From the NCBI RefSeq assembly GCF_023078275.1, contig NC_062975.1, positions 7,911,141 through 7,975,140 on the forward strand: a stretch of 64,000 nt of DNA. Reading direction: 5' to 3'. The translations under genes and the position numbers were made by a program. This document shows positions 1 to 12,300 of the stretch, piece after piece; within the stretch, counting starts at the first letter, position 1, and each line of letters begins with the position of its first letter. The stretch is from Leguminivora glycinivorella (lineage: Eukaryota > Arthropoda > Insecta > Lepidoptera > Tortricidae). Under the pieces are notes generated by a model. The model saw only the letters and a program-made list of their open reading frames with translations, searched no databases and was not told the origin of the DNA.

Positions 1-140
1 GGGATCTAAGGCTACGCTAGATCGATTTTTCACCCCCGAAAACCCCCACATAACAAATTTCAGCGAAATCGTTAGAGCTGTTTCCGAGATCGTCGGTATA
101 AATAAATATACAAGAATACTCGTTTAAAAGTATAAGATAG
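1..140. repeat. fragment of an interspersed repeat shared with 29598-29760
   Basis: Nearly identical to 29598-29760, with the shared core gctacgctagatcgattttt and the same tail of AAATA units followed by tacaagaa...ctcgtttaaaagtataag. It is cut by the window edge. Unclassified non-coding repeat. Confidence 0.75.
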
Positions 141-365
141 AAATAAGCTTTGAATGTCTATGTAAGAGATATACTTGACACATACTTCGGAAAAGGCTTA
201 ACACCTGTCTAATACGAGTAATATGGAATACAATTTTATTTACATTTAGTAATAGGTAGTAGGTATTCAAATAAAATGATATTTTTGACTAGTGTAATAA
301 AATCGCCGTCTAGTAAAATAGTGCAATTAAAGTGTAATGGAAATCATGTCTTGAAAATTCAAATA

Positions 366-437
366 ATGAGTTGTAATGGCAATGGGGCAAATCTCGAATG
401 GGGGGCAAATGTAACTGGTCCATTTTTTCCATGTTTC
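366..437. repeat. short repeat fragment (also at 2398-2455)
   Basis: The stretch around ggggcaaatctcga and ggggggcaaatgtaactggt recurs at 2403-2445, with one change, in the same orientation. Probably two fragments of one MITE family. Confidence 0.6.
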
Positions 438-539
438 TCTAAATTCTATTTAAAATCTGTAACTATTAAATTAACACCTTATATAAAGCTAAACATTGTT
501 GTAAATTCAAAAGATACTTATTCCGGTTGTTAACCCGAA

Positions 540-1689
540 TAAGCAACATTTTAGTTGAAAATTGTCGCGACGTGCTATCTGGTAACCGCAAACAGTGAAT
601 TAATACCTTTTGTGATGCATTTAATGCTAAAGTTAGTCGTTCAGTATGGAGACTGTGGAGTAACGAGCCGTGGCAAGTTTAGGGGTAATTGTTGGGCAGT
701 GTTGCCCTGAGTTAATTAAGCTAGGAACAAATTATGGAACGAGTCCGCGGACGCGCGTCCTCTGCCGCGATCTATAGATAATACACTAAATTGTGCAAAA
801 CTATCGGACGTACTCGTAAGCCGTGGACGTGGACTTAAGCGCACGGACGGCCGGATTTTATTATAGGACGGATATTCTTACAATAGATTGTTTGGCCGGA
901 TAAATATCAAGAAATCATCGCTATTCGGTGGGTAATCATCATCAATCATTTAAGAGTTGGACTCTTGTCGGTGAGCGTAGTGAACTTCCATGAGTGCCGT
1001 TTTATGTGCCTCCTTTTGACTTCCTGATACGACACAACGTTGATTTACTGAACTTCATCGGCAAAATGCGACCTTTGTTCAAATGTTAATCGCGTTTAAT
1101 AATTATGGCCTGCTGGATGTGTGAATTTTTCAATTTTTTTAATTTAATATTAATATCGCTTATGACGTTCTGCATGGCAAAACAAATTTAGTATGGGTTA
1201 ACCGCACATTGTTCTGGCGATTCTCAATGTTTTGAAGACTGCATATTTGTTAAGATCTATACGGGTAGATGTTTGCTATAACGCCACCCTAGGCTTGACC
1301 CTATCGTCATTTTGTAGATTGTAGATAGGCATGGATAAATTCGCACTTTAATCCACATCCGTGGCGCAGTTGGTAATGGCTAAGCATAATCGCTTTTCGA
1401 ATCCTGATTACGGAGGTGTGAATTACATAAAAAAACAGATTTTTCCAATTTAAAAATAAATAAAAATGACAATTAAAATATCGGCCTTAATGGGAAAACG
1501 TAAGTTTTTCAGTTTTTGTATTTTTTTCAAGAAATACTTGGGCTCATATGTGTAGATGTTGATGCACTAAACGAAAAAAGATAAGTAATATTTATATTTG
1601 CTGTGCTTTATTTGGGAAAGATTTTTTTAATAAAAGTCAAGATCGCCAACAGTCACCAGTAACAATAACCTAACCACAAAATTAAAATT
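540..1689. other. non-coding, no clear gene
   Basis: No exon with coding bias and matching splice phase for the NWD-like gene was found here. It contains a weak tRNA-like A/B-box pair at about 1360-1425 (ggcgcagttggtaatgg), probably an old SINE head, and otherwise nothing recognisable. Confidence 0.5.
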
Positions 1690-1866
1690 TTGAAAAAGCC
1701 CCGACATAGTGGACCGATTTTCATGAAACATGGCTAGGAACACACTCGACTAACTCAGCTTTCAAACAAAAAGAAACTAAATCTAAATCGGTTCATCCGT
1801 TCGGGAGCTACGACGCCACAGTCAAACTTATAACACCCCGTCGTTTTTGCGTCGGGGGTTAAAAAT
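1690..1866 (+). repeat. interspersed repeat ending gtcgggggttaaaaat
   Basis: Shared with 62275-62460. Both contain gattttcatgaaacatggct, then atcggttcatccgttcgg, and end cgtcgtttttgcgtcg...ttaaaaat. The 62-kb copy has an extra CAGA-rich microsatellite. It looks like a 3' portion of a retroelement; class not determined. Confidence 0.65.
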
Positions 1867-2579
1867 AATGCTGCATAAATAACTGACACGCAATTATGGC
1901 TCTAGAAAAACGATTGTGTTCGATATTTTTTGTGCGATTATGCGATATGAATGCCGGTGACTGTACCTTACACATAAATATAATTATGTATAACAAAAAT
2001 AGAAAGAAATCTAAAAGAATTCTGCTTATAAGTATCTAAAAGAACTCAAACCTTATTAATATCTACAAAAACAATCTTATTACATAAATCAGAACGACTG
2101 TTATGCTTTTCAATTCACTAATTAATTAGCACGGTATAAACAGAATTCATGATCCGAGCGAAAATTTCAAACAAAGCGTTTTGGGCTCACAAAAGCAGGT
2201 TTGCAATTTAATCAAATAAGCCGCGGTGCGCTGGATAAAACAATTATTTTACCGCCCGTGCAGCGATTACACTGCGGAACAGAAATTATAAATGTGCTGA
2301 GCTTTTTCTACTTTTCCTTCCTGAGAGGATTATCTAACCTTTAGGTAAATTGCTTTGTGTACATATATAGAATGTTTTGTAAAACAATATAGGTAAGGTA
2401 CAGCGGGGCAAATCTCGACTGGGGGGCAAATGTAACTGGTCCATTTTTTTGCGTTTGAAAGCTCACAAAAGTTTAGAATAATTATAATTGTTAACAAACA
2501 CCTAATATGTCTTATATAATTTCAATTGCAAAACTAGCCTTCAATAATCTCCTGTCTATACTCGAGCATACTGACCGTG

Positions 2580-3031
2580 AGAGTTCTGACTAACATGAAG
2601 TTGTCCACATTTCGATTCCACGTGTAGACTGTCTCGTCTTAAGAGCAGGTAATTACGAAACTAACGTTAGTTTTAGGCCTCTTCAGCATATGCAGGTACA
2701 GTCAAGTGTAAAAATATGGGTGTACACATCTTACTCAAAAATATGTCCTATAGCATCTTAGTCCGGTGTAATAAGAGCGTAGTACCATATTTATGAGACG
2801 ATTATTTCGTTACGTATTTTTGCACTTGACTGTACGAACGCAGATGCAGGTATGAACGTGCGAACATGCAGCTCGTTCTGTCCCTGCAGAGTACCCAGGA
2901 ACACGTAGTCATCATGTGATCTCCATCCTATGTACCGGCATGTTGGCCGTCACTGTGCTGAGCAGCGTGAAGTTATCCACGTTCCACGTGCAAACTATCC
3001 CGTCTTAAGAGCAGGTCACTACTATACTAAC
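2580..3031 (-). pseudogene. two decayed tandem partial copies of exon 13
   Basis: Immediately downstream of the exon 13 donor the sequence re-enters mid-exon. It repeats the VCTWNVDNFTLLSTVT coding region at about 2840-3018, but with an in-frame TAA in place of the CSQD codons and a one-base insertion further on. A second, shorter copy lies at about 2580-2657. The first copy's donor side (about 2658-2702) is separated from its body by a MITE. Neither copy has an acceptor side. Confidence 0.85.
2697..2838. mobile_element. MITE inside a decayed exon copy
   Basis: It is bounded by inverted repeats of the type tacagtcaagtgtaaaaata at the left and tatttttgcacttgactgta at the right. It interrupts the exon-13 duplicate. 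It is about 140 bp long with no coding capacity. Confidence 0.7.
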
Positions 3032-3310
3032 CTTAGTCTTAGGCCTCTTTAGCATATGCAGGTACGTCCCAGTGATGAATGTTCGAACATGTAGCTCGTT
3101 CTCTCCCTGCAGAGTAACCAGGAACACGTTGTCATCAGTGATCTCCATCCCGTGAACTGGCATGCCAGCCGTCACTGTGCTGAGCAGCGTGAAGTTATCC
3201 ACGTTCCACGTGCAGACTGTCCCATCTTGGGAGCACGTGACCACGATCTCACCGTCTTGGAGGACTTTCACGCCGGTCACGGAGCCCCGGTGGTGGTCCA
3301 GTTTTGTTAC
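3032..3310 (-). CDS. NWD-like gene, exon 13: WD repeats
   Basis: 93 codons in phase 0, from ATTCAG|GTAACA to ACTAAG|GTTAGT. It has one clear WD unit (HHRGSVTGVKVLQDGEIVVT, then SQDGTVCTWNV) and a second, weaker blade ending TYLHMLKRPKTK. It ends at a donor, so more exons must follow; I found none between 1 and 3031. The intron start consists of damaged copies of this same exon. Confidence 0.93.
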
Positions 3311-6300
3311 CTGAATAAAGAAAATAATTTAGTTTTTTTTCTTAACTAGTTATGTGTCGCCATAGTTGGGCAAAGGCCACTTTAGATATTTAAAAATATT
3401 TTTGACAGATTAATTTTAAACACAAATTTATATCAGATATGATAAATCTGAATAAAACACTCAGTAGGTAATTTCTCAATATCGACTGTACGTATACTAA
3501 CGGTTTATGCAGCTAATAGAAAGTAAACATAACTTTAATCAAGTCCACCGTTTGGTTTGCAGTGCATACGTTCATTTTAAACTTTCATAAAAATAAAAAC
3601 ACAAGAACTGTACCAATGCAAAAAATAACTCTTCGTTTAATGCGATTTTCCTGTACTTTCAAATGCGGGTTTTATTTGCATAATCAAAAAGTTCTTTGAA
3701 GTTAAACCTCTCAACAAAGAACAAATTAACAATTATTACACGAATACAAAGTAAAACACAAAAGTCTCCTTAAATTTTAACCAGTAGGTACAGTCGGCAC
3801 CAATAGTGTCGGATGAAACAATCCGCCACGAGTGTCTACCATCGCAGAATACTTGTCCAAAATGTTGATATTTTGTACATTCATTCAAGAATATCTTACA
3901 GTCTTAATTGTTTATCTGTCTTTTTTTTATATAGGTGCATAGCTTTTTACTAACATGTGACATAATAGGCTACTAGACTCATATCGAATTTGGCACAATA
4001 AATGATTGTCTTCTGTAGTATTAGTAGACGACGACCGGTCTGGCTCAGTCGGTAGTGACCCTGCCTGCTGAGCCGCGGTCCCAGGTTCGAATCCCGGTAA
4101 GGGCATTTTATTTGTGTGATGAGCACAGATATTTGTTCCTGAGTCATGGATGTTTTCTATGTATATAAGTATGTATTTATCTATTTAAGTATGTATATCG
4201 TCGCTTAGCACCCATAGTACAAGCTTTGCTTAGTTTGGGGCTAAGTTGATCTGTGTAAGGTGTCCCCCAATATTTATTTATTTTATTTATATTTGACATA
4301 ATAAACCGATATTTATAGATTTTGGGTATTAAAAATGTATGATGACTGCGTATTTTCGATTAAAAATGTGTTGTAATTTTTCATCTATTTTGGCCACCGA
4401 AAACGCTGGCAGCGATGTAGTGACGTCATCGAATTCGAACCTTACTGCATGCAGTCAAAACAATCACTGACATATTGAACTTTATGCCTTCATATTTAAA
4501 AAGTCAGAAAAAGCTGTTTTCGAATAGAATGACCTGATGCACAAAAAAGATATAGATTAACATGACTGTGTTGTTTTCGCCTGATTACGTAAAAGTATAC
4601 TTTAAAAATATTTTTGCTGTTTTAGGTCATAATAAAATATCGCAATATTTTATTTCGGTTAATTGGACAATACTTAATCATATAAGACAGACTTTAAAAA
4701 GGGTCAAGTAGCCTAAAGTAGTGACTTTTGACACCTCCGTTACTTTTCATGCTGACAGTACCCAAAAATTTCAGTAGATTTTGTGAGAGCGTAAAACGTA
4801 GTAAATTGAAACCAGTCCACAGAGACTCGGGTCAGCAAAAATGGGCTTTGCGTTGTCAGAGCGGTATAATGCCGTGTTTTCATTGAATAGACTTACTTAG
4901 CTTTCATTTTTCCCTGAGAAGTTTTTCGTAACTCACACAAGTACAGGTTTGATTTTCAAAACTTGAAAGATTTTTACGTCTAGGTCATTATTTGAGGTAA
5001 GGAATATCTAACACAAGTAGTTTCAAAGCTAGTTGAAGCAGTTTAGGGACTTCATTGACTTTCATATCAATTTCCGGTATCATATATAGCACTCAACCGA
5101 GTTAAAAGTCGTCGCCTCTTACCTTAGCTACCATCTTCATCATCGTCATATCAGTCCTTCATCGCCGACTACTGAGAATAGACCTCTCTTCTATTACGCC
5201 ATTTGTCCTGGTCCTGAGCTAGTCGAGTTGTGACCCGCAATTTTCCGGATATAGTCTATCTACACCGTGTTTCACTTAACACTAAAAACCTGAAAACAGT
5301 TTGTTCAGAATCGAGAGTAGAATCGATTCAGCTATATCTTGATGGGGGTAATATTTTTATTTAAATTTGTATTATTAGTTATTTTTTACGTGCCTATTCT
5401 ATTGTACTCGTAAGACAACATTGTGTATATCGCATTGCTAGAGGTTGTTTACCTTTTTCAGTATTTAGGGGTATTAATACTGGCTGGTTACTTGGACGAT
5501 TATTTTTTCGCTACGAGTTTGACGTTGTTTGTCAGTTTAATCTTAATGTTTATCATAAGTCATAACAAATTGAACTCGTACCTAATTACAACCTTGTCAT
5601 TTTAAACATTGGGTTTAAATTTGATTACCTGTCCAATTTGAAGTTTACTGTGACAAAGCTTTAAAGTGTTTTACAGTGACATCTTAGCTGTCTATTGGTA
5701 AACCTTATGTCGTTGCAGTAACGTACACAAATAAATAGTTTTGTGGTTTATGGTGGAAGTTAGCAACTATTTTATTGAGTGTAGAGCTAAAAGTCAAGTA
5801 GAGCTGTACAAAAAATTTAAAATTCAATTAAAAAAAAGTAACCATCAGATTAAAATATGAATACTCTAGATGAGTTTAAAAAAATAAAAATCAGTTGGGG
5901 TGTCTGAGGTTTTGAGTGTTACCGGAAACACGGTGTATAAGTAACCGACGCCAACGGGATAGCCGACGCGACGGAGCAACGCTATTTCGTCGTGGCCCAA
6001 ATCAAGTTCTTAAATGTATTTTTTTTTTTTGTGTATTTATCTTATGTATTTCTATTTTGTTTTGTAGTTTGTAGTGTCTTAGTTAACTGTAATGCTGTGT
6101 AACTATTTTTTAACCGACTTCAAAAAAGGAGGAGGTTCTCAATTCGACTGAATGTTTTTTTTTTTTTTTTTTGTATGTATGTTACTCGATATCTCCGAGA
6201 ATCGTGGACCGATTTTCAAAATTTTTTTTTTGATCGAACCGGTATAACCCCGAGATGGTCCCATTGGCACCAAGTCAGGGTCTGATGATGGGATCCTGGA

Positions 6301-9300
6301 GAAATCGAGGGAACTCTTCAAATGTTATAGGCTTATGTAATGTTTTTAGTCTATTTTTCAAAGGTACACCAGTATTTACGTCTGATGGTAATAATTTTAT
6401 GTGGCTGAGCTGATGATGGAAGGTCAACTCCTCAATGGTTAGGAGTTTAAGGATAATTCTTTCACTACTGTACATGTATTCGAACTGATACATATAATAT
6501 CACTAGGAACCACTAAAAATCAACTGAGCTGATGATGGAAGGTCAACTCCTCAATGGTTAGGAGTTAAAGGATAATTCTTTCACTACTGTACATGTATTC
6601 GGACTGATACATATAATATCACTAGGAACCACTAAAAATCAACAAATAAATAAACTTTTTAACAAAAAATAAAACCGCCTTCAAAAATAAGCGCGTTACA
6701 AAACACGGAGAAACTAAAAAGCCAAAAATAATAAACCTTTCAATTCAGATTTCTTATCGTATTGCAATAAGCTAAACATCCAAATTATAAACAAATCAAT
6801 TATTTTTGGAGTCGGTACCAGCCTGTGTATGGTTGGGTGGGGCAAACAGGCAATAGCAAGGCGACGAACAGGTCTGGTACCGACTACAAAAATAATTGAT
6901 TTGTTTATAATTTGGATGTTTAGCTTATTGCAATACGATAAGAAATCTGAATTGAAAGGTTTATTATTTTTGGCTTTTTAGTTTCTCCGTGTTTTGTAAC
7001 GCGCTTATTTTTGAAGGCGGTTTTATTTTTTGTTAAAAAGTTTATTAAATACAAACCGGCACGGCAATAAGTCGATCGGTCCGCCGGCCGCCTCGTGTGT
7101 TCAATACCCGAACGGTGCCGAAGTTCGTGCGTCCGGCCGTCCGGCCCCGAACGCCGATTCGGCACTACACGCGCGAACGGCACTACACGGGAACGGACTT
7201 CGGCGGGTTCGGGTAGTTCGGACGCTTAGCACCGCCGGGGCTAAGGGGCCGGGCGCACGGATCGGCGGGTAGTAACGAATATCCAGAGCCCTATTTAGAA
7301 TAGATACTACATTGAAAATTGAATTAAACTAAGAAAATGTTTTTTGCGAAAAAAATATTTTACGTTTCTTTCAAGAGTCATCTACTGCTCTCCGAGATAT
7401 CTAAAAACTCCTTACTCGATGGGGATACGACGTTTCATAACACAGTTCCTATGACCACTTTTCTGCTCCATCATGAGATCAGCTCCATGATACCATAGTA
7501 TTGCATTGTCACGTGATTTACATATGTGTGCAAAATTTCAGCTCAATCGGAAACGGGGAAGTTGGTCAAATTTAGCTTCTACGTTTTGATCCAAACTAAC
7601 ATACTAACAAGGCAAGTTGAATAAAAGCTTATAATAAAAACTATTTATTATATGAAATATCATACACTACGTAGGTACTCCACCTAAAAACAAGTAAATA
7701 TTTATAGATTGGATTGGTTCAGGATTTATTAAAATAAAACTTGCACAGTATCACCACACCTCGGACACTGGCGATCAAATATATGAAAGAGGCGCGTTCC
7801 TAGCACACATTCTAAGCTCGTGTAGGCTCGTACCATACTTGTATGAGTGAGATATGACAGGTTGACTGTTCGCGTTTTCAACGGGGAGCAGGAGTGGTCA
7901 TACTGTACGATAGTACTCTTTATTATACTGTGGTATCACGGTATGGCAGATTCCTCCAGAGGCTCAGTTTGAGCTCCTGCACTTTCCTTTTTCAACGGCA
8001 TCAAGCCGACCCGCTCACCATTCTTCGGCACATCTGTCGAAAACCTCCTCGGATACTCCTTCTTCTCCTCATCTTCCTCCTTTATCAAATACCTCCACTT
8101 AGCTCCATACATAGCCGCTTCGTCCGCCAGCTTCCTACTATGCTTCACACAAGCTAAAGGAGACAACCAAGCTATCACCGCATTTTTACCATATTGCTCC
8201 AAATCCCGATTCGCAGAGTTCGAAATGATTTTCCCATCGGGTCTTATAACAATAAAATACGGAATGTATGATACTTCGTATAAATAACTAAGGATAAGTA
8301 CCAGGGGATCATCATGTAGAAGAGTAAACCAGTTCGCTTGCTGCTCGAAGCTCTGTCTCATTTGTGATTTGTTCGCGTCCAGTGGCACGTGAATAACTTC
8401 TAAGGGCACATTCGCGTGTTTGACACTTTCGTAGATATTGTTAAATTTCTCGACGATTCCCTCTCTGTCTACATTTATTGTGTTGAAAAAGACAACGACT
8501 ATATCTGCGTTGGCTTTGATCCACTCCGGCTGTATCAAAGCGTAGTTTTTGTTGTAAATCTTTGCGTCTTTCAACCAGTTGTATCGAGGAATCTTTATTG
8601 AATTAAAAGAAGTCATTGCTTTGTTAATAAGTTCCGGGCTGCAAATAAGTTATTTATATTTTGACAGCTTTGATTGGCAGATAGCTGTCTCGATGACATG
8701 TTGCAGCTTATTACAGATATTATAAAATAGGTTATATATAATTTACACTAATTGAATTGATACCTACTTCAAGATCAATTGTATATTTTTTCTATTTAAA
8801 TAGAGGAAGAAGTTGGTTTTTGGTAAGTGTTTATTGCCAAAGTAGTTGTAACTATGCTAAGAAACACTTATTATATGTGAGTGTGTTTAGTAAAGCGTCC
8901 CACTTTGTCGGTTACCATTAAGGCGAGATTTACTTGTATATGAATAAACTGACAAAGCGACAAAGTGGGACGTTCTCCCGTGCACACTCACATTATTGTA
9001 AAAAACTACTTTAACCACTAATCTCAGTTCTAAAGTTTAAACATCCAAAAAAGTAAAAAAAAACAATGACAGATAAACACATAAACTGTCAGTTAGTGTC
9101 AATGCTCAATCCGTTTTGACCTAACGGAAACATGAAAACTAATCAAAAATCTGGACCCGTCGCTTACCCGTTACTTAATATAACTAGAAGTGAACGTGAA
9201 ATGATATATCTAACTGTGCAAACAGGCAAGTGTCATGCGCTGTTCTAAATAATTCGCCAAACTACGAAGAAAAGTTAAGGTAGGTGAGCAATTTTCAATA

Positions 9301-12300
9301 AGTTCGTACATTTCGATCATGTCTTCTATATTGATAACAAGTTTTTTGCAAAAAGAGGCATTTTTGGAACAAGCTTTTATCGCTGACTGTACCTTTCTTT
9401 CAACAGTCATCTGCTGCTTTCCTAGGCATTTCAAAACTCCTTACTCGATGGGGATACGGCGTTTCATAACAGAGTCCCTATGACCACCTTTCTGCTTCAT
9501 CATCAGAAAGCTCCATGATACCATAATATTGCATTGTCACGTGATTTACATATATGTATGTGCAAAATTTCAGATCAATCAGAAACCGGGAAGTGGGTCA
9601 AATTTAGCTTCTACGTTTTGGCTCAAACTAACATACTAATAAGGCAAGTTAAATAAAAGCCTGTAATAATAACCTACATAAATAAATAAATAGATTGTTT
9701 ATTAGCGCACAAGTCGCACAACAACAAAAAACCGGCCAAGAGCGTGTCGGGCCACGCTCAGTGTAGGGTTCCGTAGTTTTCCGTATTTTTCTCAAAAACT
9801 ACTAAACGTATCAAGTTGAAAACAATTTTCCTAGAAAGTCTTTATAAAGTTCTACTTTTGTGATTTTTTTCATATTTTTTAAACATACGGTTCAAAAGTT
9901 AGAGGGGGGGGGACGCACTTTTTTTTCCTTTAGGAGCGATTATTTCCAAAAATACTAATATTATCAAAAAACCATCTTAGTAAACCCTTATTCATTTTTA
10001 AATACCTATCCAACAATGTATCACACGTTGGGGTTGGAATGAAAAAAAAATATCAGCCCCCACTTTACATGTAGGGGGGATACCCTAATAAAACATTTTT
10101 TTCCATTTTTTATTTTTGCACTTTGTCGGTGTGATTGAAATACATATTGGTACCAAATTTCAGCTTTCTAGTGCTAACGGTTACTGAGATTATCCGCGGA
10201 CGGACGGACGGACGGACGGACAGACAGACATGGCGAAACTATAAGGGTTCCTAGTTGACTACGGAACCCTAAAAAGGTAAACAGAACAGAATAAAAATTA
10301 TAGTTTAATCAGAAATGTGCATGATGCTGAGCAGGATCGACCAGATTTCCCAAAATGTCTCAGAAAATTTGTCTTTGTATGAAATATTTCCGTTTTTGTT
10401 AAGTACCAGCTTTCTGTACATTTTCGGTTACAGAGAAGGCGCCAATAGATACAAAGTATTCTAAGAAGTTTTAAACTTAAAATCCAGACTTATTTCAATA
10501 ACCTGCTAACGTTCATATATTGTGGGTAGGTACAATGTCTACGATCAACCAGCAGTGGGCGATAAAGGGCTGATATGATGATGATGATAATGAAATAAGG
10601 GAAGGGACCTCAGATATGATAAATCACGAAATGGACGAATTGCGTATTAACAAATCTCGAAGTCGGCGAAATGCAGTCGGACAAATCGCTTAACTGACGA
10701 ATAATTGCGTATTAACGAATCGCGAAGTCGGCGAAATGCTGTCGGACAAATCACTTAATTGACGAATTGTGTATTGACAAATCGCGAAATGAACTCATCA
10801 CATGATGGACGAACTGCGTAGTAGGCGAACGGATTAAACACGATTTGGACGAACCGCGTATTGGACGTACAGCTAACAAATCCTTTTGACAGGTAAAATT
10901 TTATTGTTATTTACTTTCGTAACGGCACAATGAAAATAAAGAGATTGCTCCGCGAATGCCAATCCTTTTTAACCGACTTCAAAAAAGGAGGAGGTTCTCA
11001 ATTCGACTGAATGTTTTTTTTTTTTTTGTATGTATGTTACTCGATATCTCCGAGAATTGTGGACCGATTTTCAAAATTTTTTTTTTGATCGTACGGGTAT
11101 AACCCCGAGATGGTCCCATTGGCACCAAGTCGGGGTCTGATGATGGGATCCTGGAGAAATCGAGGGAACTCTTCAAATGTTAAAGGCACATGTAATGTTC
11201 TTAGTGTAGTTTTCAAAGGTACACCAGTATTTACGCCTGATGGTAATAATTTTATGTGGCTGAGCTGATGATGGAAGGTCAACTCTTCAATGGTTAGGAG
11301 TTAAAGGATAATTCTTTCACTAGTGTGCATATATTCGGACTGATACATATAATATCAATAGGAACCACTAAAAATCAACAAATAAATAAACTTTTTAACA
11401 AAAAATAAAACCGCCTTCAAAAATAAGCGCGTTACAAAACACGGAGAAACTAAAAAGTAAAAAATAATAAACCTTTGTATTCAGATTTCTTATCGTATTG
11501 CAATAATCTAAACATCCAAATTATAAACAAATCAATTATTTTTGGAGTCGGTACCAGCCTGTCTATGGTTGGGTGGGGCAAACAGGCAAAAAGCAAGGCG
11601 ACGAACAGGTCTGGTACCGACTACAGAAATAATTGATTTGTTTATAATTTGGATGTTTAGATTATTGCAATACGATAAGAAATCTGAATACAAAGGTTTA
11701 TTATTTTTTACTTTTTAGTTTCTCCGTGTTTTGTAACGCGCTTATTTTTGAAGGCGGTTTTATTTTTTGTTATTATTTTTATTTTTTTTTATTTAGAACA
11801 CAAACAGTCGTAATATACATCATACATAGGTGTAGTACATAGTGTACCTACAGAAACTGAAAGTAATACAAATAGTAGGTAGTTATAAAAACAGCGTAGT
11901 AGTATAATAAATACAACGTAGTTCAAAAATGAACATGCAACACGTAAGTACCTATTATTAATTTGAATGAATAATAAAATAAATAATGTTGTCACTTGAT
12001 TTACAATGATTAGTAAGTAATAAAGGACAGTTACGTACGAGTGAGCCATCAACCAGCGAAGCAACGATGACAGCCGAGTCCTCCCCTCCGCTGATTACCA
12101 GCGAGCGATTCACGACAGCCGCCACGCACAGTACAGGTGCGATATGTTCCCTGTGTCCAAGAGAATTAAATAAATATTAAATATTGGAGACACCTTACAC
12201 AGATCAACTTAGCCCCAAACTAAGCAAAGCTTGTACTATGGGTGCTAAGCGACGATATTTTTTTTTTTATCAGAGTTTTGGGAATTTAGAGAAACCTCTA

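Noticed and set aside
4031..4105. tRNA-like sequence with A and B boxes
   Set aside because: The acceptor stem does not pair and the sequence continues into a SINE body found four times in the window, so this is not a tRNA gene. The same applies to 12440-12512, 24100-24172, 29430-29520, 43195-43290, 56330-56400 and 61250-61323.
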